Source: a bacterium
Lineage (GTDB): Bacteria > Bacteroidota > Ignavibacteria > Kapaibacteriales > UBA2268
DNA: 32,854 nucleotides
Assembly (NCBI GenBank): GCA_030431515.1
Contig: JAUIIX010000036.1
Span: forward strand, 1 to 32,854
Direction of reading: 5' to 3'
Of this stretch, positions 16,550 through 25,058 are shown one piece after another. The notes below the pieces were generated by a model. The model was given only the letters and a program-made list of their open reading frames with translations, was not told the origin of the DNA and made no database searches. The position numbers were made by a program, and so were the translations under genes. Within the stretch, counting starts at the first letter, position 1. Each line of letters starts with the position of its first letter.

Positions 16550-17434
16550 ATGTCAAACATTAATCTAATTATAGAAGAAAGAGCAACTAATATCGGTAAA
16601 TTTATGGTTGGACGCTTACTACCATTTCGTCAAAAAAGAATGTTTGGACCGTTTATTTACATAGATCACATGGGACCAGTAAAATTAAGTGAAAGAGAAA
16701 ATTTTGATGTGTTACCTCATCCACATATTGGTCTTTCAACACTTACTTTTTTATTCAAAGGAAGTATAATGCACCGTGATTCAATTGGCAATAATGTAGA
16801 AATAAAGCCAGGTGCAGTAAATTGGATGACAGCAGGGAAAGGAATAGTTCATTCTGAAAGAACACCTGAATACTTGCGACAATCTGATATAAAAATGCAC
16901 GGCTTACAAATATGGGTAGCACTACCAAAAGAACTTGAGAAAATGGAACCAGAGTTTTTTCATGTAGAAAAAGAGAATATCCCAACTTGGACAGATGGCG
17001 ATTTACAATTCAAATTAGTAGCAGGCGAAGCATTTGGCAGAAAATCACCTGTTCCTACATATAGTAAACTCTTTATGATAGAAATAAAAAGTAAATCCAA
17101 AAGAAGTTTAAATATTGGCGACCAACTTTACGGCGAATCGGGTTTATACATACTCGAAGGTAACATAGAAAGTGAAGGAAATACTTATGAGCCAAAACAA
17201 TTATTAATCGCAAACGATACCAGTTTATGCGAATTTACAATTGGGGAAAATAGTTCAATTTATATATTTGGAGGCGAGCCATTCCCAGAAGAAAGATTTA
17301 TAGATTGGAATTTTGTATCAACAAGCAAAGAGATGATAGAAGAAGCTAAAAATAAATGGATAGAACAAAAATTTGATAAAATAGAAGGTGACGACAAAGA
17401 ATACATTCCTTATCCTACATTCAAAATAAAATAA
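16550..17434 (+). CDS. Pirin family protein
   Basis: 294 residues, two cupin barrels. The N-terminal barrel has the pirin metal site: H57 and H59 in LPHPHIGLSTLTF, H101 and E103 in GKGIVHSERTP. Flanking signatures are GPFIYIDHMGP, GSIMHRDSIGNNVEIKPG and KMHGLQIWVALP. Bacterial pirins bind Fe or another metal; some show quercetin 2,3-dioxygenase activity and others regulate metabolic enzymes. It follows the TRIC gene by 29 nt and ends at a UUCG-loop terminator (17438-17459), so the two probably form a short operon. Confidence 0.93.
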   Translation: MSNINLIIEERATNIGKFMVGRLLPFRQKRMFGPFIYIDHMGPVKLSERENFDVLPHPHIGLSTLTFLFKGSIMHRDSIGNNVEIKPGAVNWMTAGKGIVHSERTPEYLRQSDIKMHGLQIWVALPKELEKMEPEFFHVEKENIPTWTDGDLQFKLVAGEAFGRKSPVPTYSKLFMIEIKSKSKRSLNIGDQLYGESGLYILEGNIESEGNTYEPKQLLIANDTSLCEFTIGENSSIYIFGGEPFPEERFIDWNFVSTSKEMIEEAKNKWIEQKFDKIEGDDKEYIPYPTFKIK

Positions 17435-17437
17435 TTT

Positions 17438-17459
17438 AAGGAGCTTCGGCTCCTTTTTT
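17438..17459 (+). terminator. Terminator after the pirin gene
   Basis: 7-bp stem AAGGAGC (17438-17444) with TTCG tetraloop and GCTCCTT (17449-17455), followed by a T-run. A textbook intrinsic terminator 3 nt after the stop codon. Confidence 0.93.
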
Positions 17460-17507
17460 GCTATTCAGACCGAAGCATTGTCATTTCGAGCGTAGTCGAG
17501 AAACACT

Positions 17508-17701
17508 CTCGTCATCCAGAGCGAAGCCTGTAATCCAATGTTTAAAATTCCCCTCGGTCATTGAGCGAAGTCGAAATGTAAAAAAGGGGTGTCGCGGTAG
17601 CGACGGGGTATTTCTTTTGTTTTCAACTAAATCAATACTCAAAACCCTACCTAAAATCCACCAGTCATTCTGAGGCGTAGCCGAAGAATCTCCCAGAAAT
17701 T
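17508..17701. repeat. 194-bp direct repeat, copy A
   Basis: Matches 17821-18014 at a constant offset of 313 with about four substitutions and no indels by eye. Begins CTCGTCATCCAGAGCGAAGC and ends TCTCCCAGAAATT. The recency of the duplication is implied by the high identity. Confidence 0.9.
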
Positions 17702-17820
17702 GCCTTCGTAATTCTGATAGAAATGAAACTTGTGCCTTTAGGTGCAAAATGTTTATATTCGCAAAATCTTAAATCTGTGCAATCCGTGTAATCTATAAAA
17801 TCTGTGATTCAGAAATTCCA

Positions 17821-18014
17821 CTCGTCATTCAGAGCGAAGCCTATAATCCAATATTTAAAATTCCCCTCGGTCATTGAGCGTAGTCGAAATGTAAAAAAGG
17901 GGTGTCGCGGTAGCGACGGGGTATTTCTTTTGTTTTCAACTAAATCAATACTCAAAACCCTACCTAAAATCCACCAGTCATTCTGAGGCGTAGCCGAAGA
18001 ATCTCCCAGAAATT
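17821..18014. repeat. 194-bp direct repeat, copy B
   Basis: Second copy of 17508-17701. It is preceded by a stretch (17768-17815, AATCTGTGCAATCCGTGTAA) that recurs at 32800-32845 at the right edge of the window. Confidence 0.9.
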
Positions 18015-18249
18015 TCCAACGTAATTCTGAAGCCAGTTCTTTGAAAAACTACAAATACTGCAAAAAAAAATGTAAACGTAAGGGAAATTCATGAATTTCC
18101 CCTACAAAAAACACCATTTTTACTGCAAAAACCGCAATAACGCTGTAACTCTTTGTATTTCAAGTCTTCCCCTTGGGGAAGATTTAGATGGAGTTTCTCC
18201 GAATTATGTAAAAAAACTACAAAAACTGCAAATTCTCCTGTATTTGTAG

Positions 18250-18340
18250 GGAACGGTTAGAAAACAAAAAAACTAAAATCCGCAATTTTTTAAAGACTAA
18301 AAGAGATAATATAAACTGCCTTTTTGCTCAAAACCGTTCC
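18250..18340. repeat. 91-bp segment bounded by 9-bp inverted repeats
   Basis: GGAACGGTT at 18250-18258 and AACCGTTCC at 18332-18340 are perfect inverted ends around an AT-rich core. The segment lies between blocks of the repeat island. Its size would fit a very small non-autonomous element, but no target-site duplication is clear. Confidence 0.35.
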
Positions 18341-18718
18341 TGAATTATCTAATACTAAAAAAATGTTCTTTGAATAACTGCAAATACTGCAAAAAAAAAT
18401 TGTAAACGTAAGGGAAATTCATGAATTGCCCCTACAATAAACAAAAAACACCCATTTTACTGCAAAAACCGCAATAACGCTGTATCTCTTTGTATTTCTA
18501 GCTCTTCCCTAACGGAAAAGTATTTAGGGTAGGGTTCCCTTTTCCTGTCATTCAGAGCGAAGCGACGAATTCATTGTTTTAAGCTTCGTAGATGCGAAAT
18601 ATTTGTAGAATAACTAAACCCAACACCCCAAGAAATCAAAGATTTGAATTATTATTTTGAATATTTCCAATAAGTTTGTTAAATTACATAATTGTATAAA
18701 TTAAAATATAATCTAATT

Positions 18719-19306
18719 ATGAGTTTAATTATAAATGTTTACTGTAAAGAAGTAAATAAGCTACTATTACCAAATCTTTTAAAACGGTTAAATGATTTTG
18801 ATATGATAGTGGAAATTCACCCAAATTTTGAATTTAGTCAAGAAAATGATTCTGGGTATTTACCTTTTAAATTTAAATTTAAAAAAACAAATTTTAACGT
18901 TTTACAAAATAAAAGTTTAATTAGTGGATTTGAAATTTATATTGATGACTTTAACTATTTAAATTTCGAAGAAAAAAATAACCCTAAATTAAGCTTTTTT
19001 GAAAAAATGCTTGGTAAAAAAAAATCGGAAATATCTTTTGTTGAAAAAGAAACTAAAAATAGACTAAAAGATTGTAAAAAAATTGTTTCATTTGTTTGGG
19101 GTAATTTTAATGATTTTGAACTTAGATTTGCTTTGCTGACTAGTTCTATTCTAACTGAATTAACAAACGGAGTATGCTCACACCCTTCGGATGATATTTG
19201 GTATGAAAATAAGAATATTGTCTATTGCACTTTCGAAGAAATAAAAGATTATGAAAATTCATTATTAGAAAAAGAACTTAAATATGATGAATTTGAGAAA
19301 TGGTAA
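18719..19306 (+). CDS. Hypothetical protein, unrecognised
   Basis: 195 residues from ATG 18719; a TTG nine codons upstream (18692) is in frame but less likely. Soluble, rich in Lys, Asn and Phe, no signal peptide. The most distinctive segment is FVWGNFNDFELRFALLTSSILTELTNGVCSHPSDDIWYENKNIV near residues 135-175. Nothing in it allows a firm family call. Placement directly after a repeat island and ahead of two further orphan ORFs suggests an accessory module. An immunity-type or other small adaptor protein is possible but not supported by a motif. Confidence 0.6.
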   Translation: MSLIINVYCKEVNKLLLPNLLKRLNDFDMIVEIHPNFEFSQENDSGYLPFKFKFKKTNFNVLQNKSLISGFEIYIDDFNYLNFEEKNNPKLSFFEKMLGKKKSEISFVEKETKNRLKDCKKIVSFVWGNFNDFELRFALLTSSILTELTNGVCSHPSDDIWYENKNIVYCTFEEIKDYENSLLEKELKYDEFEKW

Positions 19307-19337
19307 TATAGAATGAAAAAGAAATAGGAAAAGATTA

Positions 19338-19532
19338 ATGATAAATATTATATTTCTAATATCAAATATTATTTTAATAAATAATTTAAGTATTAAATAT
19401 GATTTAAATACTGATAGAATACTATATACTAATAAAAAGAATGAGACTTACATTAATTTCTTTAACAATTCTTACAGTAAAATTGGGTTAATTAATTATA
19501 ATGATTTAAATAGGAAAAAAAAATTAGTATAA
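19338..19532 (+). CDS. Short hypothetical protein
   Basis: 64 residues from ATG 19338 with AGGA 8 nt upstream. The N terminus (IIFLISNIILINNL) is hydrophobic and could be a membrane anchor or signal; the rest is polar and rich in Asn and Lys. The TAA stop overlaps the next ATG by 1 nt (TAATG), which supports real, coupled translation. It may also be the truncated N-terminal end of a larger gene. No family recognised. Confidence 0.4.
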   Translation: MINIIFLISNIILINNLSIKYDLNTDRILYTNKKNETYINFFNNSYSKIGLINYNDLNRKKKLV

Positions 19533-19954
19533 TGAATTTAGAAGAAATGAAAAAATTAAATTATGATGATTTTACTTATGAAGAATTACTAAGTTCAGGA
19601 TATTCAGAATTATTTTTGTTAAGTAATTTTCAATGTGATTCTTCTGATATTTTAATAGCGTTTAGAAAAGATGGTGTCAGTGTTTTCGTATATTATATTT
19701 TAAATGATGGGAATGAATATTTTGATTATATTGAAACTCATTATCTTGATTATGATGGAAAAAATGGAATGTTTTACGAAGTCTTTATTGAAAATAATAG
19801 AGTTAAAATATCAACAATTTTAGTTGAAAAAAGTTATTCTAATAAAAATATTTTAAATAATTTGAAAATTTATGAAAGAAATTATAAAATCACCTCAAGA
19901 AAATTTGAATTATTAGATTTTACAAAAAGAGACTCTATCGTTGCATTTGATTGA
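19532..19954 (+). CDS. Hypothetical acidic protein, unrecognised
   Basis: 140 residues, starting at the ATG that overlaps the previous stop. Acidic N-terminal half with many Asp, Glu and Tyr (YDDFTYEELLSSGYSELF, GNEYFDYIETHYLDYDGKNG), and a Lys/Asn-rich C-terminal half. No signal peptide or membrane segment. No family recognised. Third member of a short plus-strand unit (18719-19954) that ends at the terminator 20012-20042. Confidence 0.55.
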   Translation: MNLEEMKKLNYDDFTYEELLSSGYSELFLLSNFQCDSSDILIAFRKDGVSVFVYYILNDGNEYFDYIETHYLDYDGKNGMFYEVFIENNRVKISTILVEKSYSNKNILNNLKIYERNYKITSRKFELLDFTKRDSIVAFD

Positions 19955-20011
19955 TTAAATTTTGATTTCAATCATTGAATTTAATATCTTTAATCTAACT
20001 TCTCTCAACAC

Positions 20012-20042
20012 AAAAAAATCCGATGTTTTCACATCGGATTTT
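20012..20042. terminator. Bidirectional rho-independent terminator
   Basis: 9-bp stem ATCCGATGT (20018-20026) / ACATCGGAT (20031-20039) with a TTTC loop, A-run before and T-run after. It serves the orphan genes on the plus strand and the SDR/aspS unit on the minus strand. It has the same loop and design as the terminator at 7681-7712. Confidence 0.92.
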
Positions 20043-20053
20043 AATGCTTTAAA

Positions 20054-20659
20054 CTAATGCTCATATACTTTGACAACTTCGCCAGTTATTTTTCCATAAA
20101 TACTTTTAATATAAGCATTTTTTACTTTATTCATTGGAACAGGATTATGCCCTGGAAAAAAATTCTTATATTTTTCGTAAGCATCTTCCACCATTCCAAG
20201 AGAAATTGCATTTATTCTCAAACCCCTATTTAATTCTAATGATGTTGCTTTTATAAAACTATGAATTGCTCCATTAACCATTGCAGCACTTGTAGTCATA
20301 AGGACTGGTTCATCAGCTAAAATTCCAGTAGATAATGTTATTGAACCATTATCATTTAAGAATTTATAACCAATCCTTGTTAGATTTACTTGTCCCATTA
20401 ATTTACTTTTTATTCCGATATAGTAATCTTCTTCACTCATATTTTCGAAATAATCCCACTTTGCTTCACCAGCAATACAAACAATAGAATCAACTTTTCC
20501 AACCCTTTGAAACATCTCAATAATTGAATTGCTATTTGAAATATCAACTATAATATCGGTATTCTTTCTTCCAGCTATAATTAATTCGTTTTCGACTTTT
20601 AAATTTTCAGTAACAGCTTTTCCAATTGTGCCATTACCTCCAATTACTAATATTTTCAT
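20054..20659 (-). CDS. Lin1944-like short-chain dehydrogenase lacking the active site
   Basis: 201 residues. The nucleotide-binding loop is GGNGTIG (7-13), followed by an Arg at 31 (AGRKNTD) that favours NADP(H), and CIAGEA in place of NNAG. The catalytic Ser region is present (TLSTG, S110), but the YxxxK pair is missing: the segment at 120-131 reads LMTTSAAMVNGA. This matches the Lin1944-like SDR subgroup, known for lacking the usual active-site residues and having no assigned function. The start has GGAGG 5-6 nt upstream and lies 19 nt after the aspS stop, so the gene is co-transcribed with aspS. Confidence 0.85.
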   Translation of the reverse strand: MKILVIGGNGTIGKAVTENLKVENELIIAGRKNTDIIVDISNSNSIIEMFQRVGKVDSIVCIAGEAKWDYFENMSEEDYYIGIKSKLMGQVNLTRIGYKFLNDNGSITLSTGILADEPVLMTTSAAMVNGAIHSFIKATSLELNRGLRINAISLGMVEDAYEKYKNFFPGHNPVPMNKVKNAYIKSIYGKITGEVVKVYEH

Positions 20660-20678
20660 AATCCTCCAAATTAAAAAA

Positions 20679-22442
20679 TTATACTAACTTCAAACCTAAC
20701 TCTGCAAGTTGAGTATTATCAACACTTCCTGGGGAACCATCCATAAGCGATAAACCAGAAGTAGTTTTAGGGAATGCTATTACATCTCTAATGTTTTCTG
20801 TACCACTTAATAGCATCACTAATCTATCAAGACCAAAAGCAATTCCACCATGTGGTGGAGCACCGAACTTTAAAGCATCAAGTAAAAATGCGAATTTATC
20901 TTTTGCTTCTTCATCAGATAAACCAAGTAAATTAAACATCTTACTTTGAACTTCGCTTGAGTGAATTCTAATTGATCCGCCACCAACTTCATGCCCGTTT
21001 ATCACCATATCATGTGCCAATGCCCTTGCATTATAGTAATCCTTGTCTAACATATCAATGTCGTCTGGGTGTGGAGCTGTGAACGGGTGGTGCATAGAAT
21101 AAACTTTACCGCTTTCATCATCTTTTTCAAATAAAGGAAAATCAACAACCCATAGGAAATTAAATTTATCTTTGACACTCTCGATTATTCCTTCATCATT
21201 TGCGATTTTTAATCTCAAAGCACCTTGAATTGTACATGCTTTAGTCCAAGAATCAGAAGAAATTAAAACTAAATCTCCTTCCTCAAGATTAGTTGCTTTT
21301 TTGATATTTTCAATTTCACTTTCATTTAAGAATTTTGCAATAGGTGATTTTAATTCTCCATCTTGAATTTTCATCCAAGCAAGACCTTTAGCACCATATT
21401 TTTTCGCAAATTCTGTTAAATCATCTAATTGTTTTCTTGAATATTTTGCACAACCTTTTGCATTTAAAGCAATTATATCGCCTTTCTTTTCAATTACTTC
21501 TTTAAATACTACAAATTCAGAATTACTTACAGATTCTTTAATTGAAACTAATTCCATATCAAAACGAGTATCTGGTTTATCCGAACCATATCTTGACATA
21601 GCTTCTTTATAAGGCAATCTCAAAAATGGCGTTGTAACTTCATAATTTAAAATCTTTTTCCAAAGAGTTTTAACAAATTCTTCATTTAATGTGATAATAT
21701 CATCTTGGTCGATGAAAGACATTTCAATATCTATTTGAGTAAATTCTGGTTGTCTATCCGAACGTAAATCTTCATCTCTGAAACATTTAACTATCTGCAT
21801 ATATCGGTCATAATTTGAAATCATCAATATCTGCTTAAATATCTGAGGAGATTGAGGTAAAGCATAAAATCTACCTTTATTTAATCTACTCGGCACTAAG
21901 AAATCTCTTGCACCTTCTGGAGTTGATTTCATCAGAACGGGTGTTTCAATTTCAACAAATTTATTATCATAATAGAAATCATGAGTAATTTTATAAACCT
22001 CATTTCTCACAAGCATTTTAGACATAATCTTCTGTCTTCTCAAATCTAAATAACGATATTTTAATCTAAGTTCTTCACTTGCTTCATTTTCACCAGAAAT
22101 ATCAAATGGAGGCAATTCAGATTTATTGATAATTTGAAGTTCAGATACTACTACTTCAATTAATCCAGTTGGAATATTCTGATTAGGGTTCTCTCGTTTT
22201 CTAACTTTTCCTTTAGCAGCAATTACATATTCACTTTTAATATCAAGTGCAAAATTTGCTAATTCTGGGTTGATTTCACACTCAATTACAAGTTGGGTAA
22301 TTCCGTATCTATCTCTTAAATCAATAAATACTAAAGACCCAAGATCTCTTTTGATATTTACCCAACCGTTTAGAGTAACGATTTCATTTGTATTATTTAT
22401 ATTAAGTTCGCCACAATTGTGGTCTCTTTTTAAAAAACTCAT
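20679..22442 (-). CDS. aspS: Aspartyl-tRNA synthetase
   Basis: 587 residues, the normal size of bacterial-type AspRS. It has an N-terminal anticodon-binding OB fold (about 1-105, VTLNGWVNIKRDLG, FIDLRDRYGITQLV), then a class II core with motif 2 FRDEDLRSDRQPEFTQ. The bacterial GAD insertion (about 290-400) and the C-terminal motif 3 GGIAFGLDRLVMLLSG follow. It charges tRNA-Asp with aspartate in the cytosol. A TAATTTTG box on the minus strand at 22478-22471 may be its promoter, though no upstream box is clear. Followed by the SDR gene. Confidence 0.97.
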   Translation of the reverse strand: MSFLKRDHNCGELNINNTNEIVTLNGWVNIKRDLGSLVFIDLRDRYGITQLVIECEINPELANFALDIKSEYVIAAKGKVRKRENPNQNIPTGLIEVVVSELQIINKSELPPFDISGENEASEELRLKYRYLDLRRQKIMSKMLVRNEVYKITHDFYYDNKFVEIETPVLMKSTPEGARDFLVPSRLNKGRFYALPQSPQIFKQILMISNYDRYMQIVKCFRDEDLRSDRQPEFTQIDIEMSFIDQDDIITLNEEFVKTLWKKILNYEVTTPFLRLPYKEAMSRYGSDKPDTRFDMELVSIKESVSNSEFVVFKEVIEKKGDIIALNAKGCAKYSRKQLDDLTEFAKKYGAKGLAWMKIQDGELKSPIAKFLNESEIENIKKATNLEEGDLVLISSDSWTKACTIQGALRLKIANDEGIIESVKDKFNFLWVVDFPLFEKDDESGKVYSMHHPFTAPHPDDIDMLDKDYYNARALAHDMVINGHEVGGGSIRIHSSEVQSKMFNLLGLSDEEAKDKFAFLLDALKFGAPPHGGIAFGLDRLVMLLSGTENIRDVIAFPKTTSGLSLMDGSPGSVDNTQLAELGLKLV

Positions 22443-22519
22443 TTTTTCCTTTTTCGACTTTATATTTTTACAAAATTAAATTATTTTTAAAAATAAATAA
22501 GATAAAATAAAAACTAATA

Positions 22520-23560
22520 TTAGTTTTTCAAGTATTTTCTAATTTGTTGAGCAGATTCTTTAGCAAATCTACCAACTCCAATTAATGTAGCAGAAGCAAA
22601 TCCAGTCCAATTTCCAAAGCCCATACACCAAAGCCCTTCAATATCTAAAGCTCTTGCATTATCAGTATTTATACGTCCATCTTTAATTATATTTAAGGGA
22701 GATAAATACTCAAAAGAAGATTTAAAGCCAGTACATAAAATTATCCAATCTGCATTCAACCGAGTATTTCCCCATTTTGCACCTTCTTCATCAATTTCAT
22801 CAAACATCGGATAAAAAGATAATTTTCCATCTTGGAGTGCTTTTTTCACACTTGGAATTTGAACTATATCTCCCAAATCTCCTTTATATTCTAATTTACC
22901 GCCACTTTGTTTCGCTCTATAATATTCAGTTGCAAGTGAGAATAAATATCTTCCATCAATATTTTCGGGTAAGATATTTGGAGTTTTATCAGTTATCCAA
23001 AAAGTGTTCGCAATTCCATTCAAATCAGCAATAATCTGAGCTCCCGAATTTCCTGCACCAATTACAAATACATTTTTACCTTTAAAATTATCCGCTGAAT
23101 AATAGTTAGCCGAATGAATAATCTCACCCTTAAACTTATCCATTCCCTTAAAATTTGGAATTACTGGATTTGTCCAAGTTCCAGTTGCAGCAATAATTGT
23201 CTTAGAATAATAAATACTTTTATCAGTAGTAATTTCGAATTTCCCTTCAATTTTTTTGATCGATAGAACATTTACAGGTCTTTCAATATTTAAATCATAT
23301 CGTTTTTCATAATCACTAAGATATTTAATAACATGATTTTTATGAGGATAATCAAAAGTATCTTTTGGCATAATATAGCCAGGCAAGGAAGAATTTTCAG
23401 CAGGTGAAAATATATGGAGATTTTCCCAAGTATGAAGCCATGCACCTCCAGCTCTATCTTGATTATCTAATATTAAATAATTAAGATTTTCTTTCTTCAA
23501 ATAGTAAGCAGATGCTAATCCAGCTTGACCGCCACCTATAACAATACAATCATAAATCAC
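22520..23560 (-). CDS. ArsO/CzcO-like flavin-dependent monooxygenase
   Basis: 346 residues from GTG 23560, which overlaps the preceding glycosyltransferase stop by 11 nt. Two dinucleotide loops are visible: FAD-binding VIGGGQAGLASAYYL (7-21) and NADPH-binding VIGAGNSGAQI near residue 165. Between them are GGAWLHTWENLHIFSPAENSSLPG and AATGTWTNP, typical of the ArsO/CzcO group of flavoproteins related to class B monooxygenases. Members are sometimes called 'K+ transport flavoproteins' by old annotation. Substrate is not predictable; no arsenic genes are nearby. Cytosolic. Confidence 0.85.
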   Translation of the reverse strand: MIYDCIVIGGGQAGLASAYYLKKENLNYLILDNQDRAGGAWLHTWENLHIFSPAENSSLPGYIMPKDTFDYPHKNHVIKYLSDYEKRYDLNIERPVNVLSIKKIEGKFEITTDKSIYYSKTIIAATGTWTNPVIPNFKGMDKFKGEIIHSANYYSADNFKGKNVFVIGAGNSGAQIIADLNGIANTFWITDKTPNILPENIDGRYLFSLATEYYRAKQSGGKLEYKGDLGDIVQIPSVKKALQDGKLSFYPMFDEIDEEGAKWGNTRLNADWIILCTGFKSSFEYLSPLNIIKDGRINTDNARALDIEGLWCMGFGNWTGFASATLIGVGRFAKESAQQIRKYLKN

Positions 23561-24248
23561 GATGTAAATTCCTGATTTTTAAAATTTCATAGAACATTTT
23601 AGTTGAATCAGTTATAGGATTAACCTTACTTCTTTCATCATTATACCATTCAACAGGGATTTCTGCAATTTTAAAGTTAAATTTACCTGCTAAGAAAACA
23701 ACTTCTACATCAAAAGCAAACCCATCAATTTTAGCAACTGAGAATATTTTTTCAGCCGCAAGTTTAGAAAAGCCCTTAAAGCCACATTGAGTATCTTTAA
23801 TTCCCTTCACTACAAGCAATTGAACTATATGATTAAAAGTCTTTCCCATCATCTCACGATACCATGGTTGATGTTCTTTTATCATTGAAGAATCAACGGC
23901 TCTCGAGCCAATACAAACATCAAAGCCCTTTTTATTATGCTCTATTAATTTTTTAATTTCATAAATAGGAGTAGATAAGTCAGCGTCAGAAAAAACTCTA
24001 AAATCGCCTTTTGCTTCCAACATACCACGTCTTACAGCAGCACCTTTACCTTGATTTTTTTCTTGTTTGATAACTCTAACATTTCCACCGAAAGAATTAG
24101 CAATATCCACAGTTTTATCTTTCGAACCATCATCAACAACGATAATTTCGACTTCAATATTTTCAGAATTTGTGTAATCTATTATTTTAGAAAGAGATTC
24201 GCCAATTCTGTCTTCTTCGTTGTATGCTGGTATTATTATAGAGTTCAT
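23550..24248 (-). CDS. Glycosyltransferase family 2, DPM1/ALG5-like
   Basis: 232 residues from ATG 24248, where the family's usual N terminus begins (MNSIIIPAYNEEDRIGESL). The open frame extends upstream to GTG 24383, but the extra 45 residues look like translated AT-rich leader. GT-A features: IIVVDDGSKDKT, the donor DxD-like SDADLSTP, IGSRA, and DTQCGFKGF. A final EIPVEWYNDERSKV segment is typical of polyprenyl-phosphate glucosyl/mannosyltransferases. It lacks C-terminal membrane helices. Such enzymes make lipid-linked monosaccharides; one could in principle supply the GT-C enzyme at 388-2205, though the genes are far apart. Overlaps the downstream flavoprotein gene. Confidence 0.88.
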   Translation of the reverse strand: MNSIIIPAYNEEDRIGESLSKIIDYTNSENIEVEIIVVDDGSKDKTVDIANSFGGNVRVIKQEKNQGKGAAVRRGMLEAKGDFRVFSDADLSTPIYEIKKLIEHNKKGFDVCIGSRAVDSSMIKEHQPWYREMMGKTFNHIVQLLVVKGIKDTQCGFKGFSKLAAEKIFSVAKIDGFAFDVEVVFLAGKFNFKIAEIPVEWYNDERSKVNPITDSTKMFYEILKIRNLHRDL

Positions 24249-24529
24249 TAAATATGAAGAAATAATTTTAAAAGAAAGTAAATTAATAAAATAAATCGGA
24301 AATACATAAACAAGGATTACATAGACGAATTTAATCTTTAATGTTTTAATAATTTTAATTATATTTTGTGTAAAATTATACACACTAAATAACTAAAATC
24401 TGTATTGTTAGTAATTTTTCGACTTAAAAATAAAAAAAATCAAATTATAAAGTTGAAATTCTAAAGATTTTTAATAATTTAGAGCTTGTAAATTTTGGAA
24501 TTGGAAAAATTAATTTTAGGGGAAGGAAT

Positions 24530-24997
24530 ATGTCGAGATCATTAAATAAAGTTATGTTGATTGGAAATGTTGGAAATATGCCGACTTTAAAACACACACC
24601 AAGCGGTGTACCAGTTACATCCTTTAGAATGGCTACTTCAAGTTCAAGGAAAGATAAAGATGGTAATTTAATAGAAATTACTGATTGGCATTCTGTAGTT
24701 GCTTGGAGACATTTAGCACAAATAATAACGAAAATAGTTAACAAAGGGTCAAGAGTTTATATCGAAGGAAGATTACAAACAAGAGAAATGGACGATGGAA
24801 ATGGAGGAAGAAAAGAGTTTGTAGAAATAGTGGCTGACCAATTTTTGATATTAGATAGCAAAGAGAAAAGAAGACAAAACGAAGATGAATCAAACGACAT
24901 AAATGACTATGATTTCAGTTATGATGATTCAAGTGATTTTGATTCAGAATATGGAGATGGCTATTCAGCAGATAAACCAAAATCATCTCCGTTTTAG
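24530..24997 (+). CDS. ssb: Single-stranded DNA-binding protein
   Basis: 155 residues: OB fold from residue 4 to about 110 (LNKVMLIGNVGNMPTLKHTPSG, TDWHSVVAWRHLAQI, GSRVYIEGRLQTREM), followed by an acidic, flexible tail. The C-terminal tip is KSSPF rather than the usual DDxIPF; the terminal Pro-Phe that binds partner proteins is kept while the tip itself is less acidic. GGGGAAGGA lies a few nt upstream of the ATG. Followed by a terminator at 25025-25058, so it is a single-gene unit. It coats single-stranded DNA in replication and repair. Confidence 0.96.
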   Translation: MSRSLNKVMLIGNVGNMPTLKHTPSGVPVTSFRMATSSSRKDKDGNLIEITDWHSVVAWRHLAQIITKIVNKGSRVYIEGRLQTREMDDGNGGRKEFVEIVADQFLILDSKEKRRQNEDESNDINDYDFSYDDSSDFDSEYGDGYSADKPKSSPF

Positions 24998-25024
24998 AAA
25001 TTAACTATAATAAATGATAATTAT

Positions 25025-25058
25025 AAAAGTGGACATTTTTTATGTTCACTTTTTTTTT
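25025..25058 (+). terminator. Terminator after ssb
   Basis: 12-bp stem AAAAGTGGACAT (25025-25036) / ATGTTCACTTTT (25042-25053) with one G-U pair and a T5 loop, running into a T-run to 25058. Confidence 0.9.

Larger units (their letters stand above)
17461..18640. repeat. Repeat island, gene-free
   Basis: About 1.2 kb with no credible gene. It is packed with variants of TCATT(C/T)nGAGCG(A/T)AG.CGA(A/G)AA, GGTCATTGAGCGAAGTCGAAATG, CTTTAGGTGCAAAATGTTT and GTAAACGTAAGGGAA. It contains the 194-bp duplication (17508-17701 and 17821-18014), a second pair of copies at offset 330 (about 18071-18180 and 18401-18500), and an inverted-repeat element at 18250-18340. It is less AT-rich than its neighbours. 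Short ORFs in it are translations of the repeat. Confidence 0.85.

Noticed and set aside
17458-17986. Two plus-strand ORFs with identical C-terminal halves (and a minus-strand shadow) suggesting duplicated small proteins
   Set aside because: The identity comes from the 194-bp nucleotide repeat; the translation (VIERSRNVKKG) is the familiar false peptide of this repeat family.
17461-18640. Possible CRISPR array in the repeat island
   Set aside because: Repeats are long, of unequal spacing and composite, with no regular repeat-spacer pattern and no cas genes nearby.
22520-23560. Arsenic-resistance role for the ArsO-like flavoprotein
   Set aside because: No arsR, arsB/acr3 or arsC is nearby, and the family is broader than arsenic metabolism.
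24249-24383. 45-residue N-terminal extension of the GT2 enzyme from GTG 24383
   Set aside because: It precedes the normal family N terminus, has no ribosome binding site, and reads like AT-rich leader DNA.
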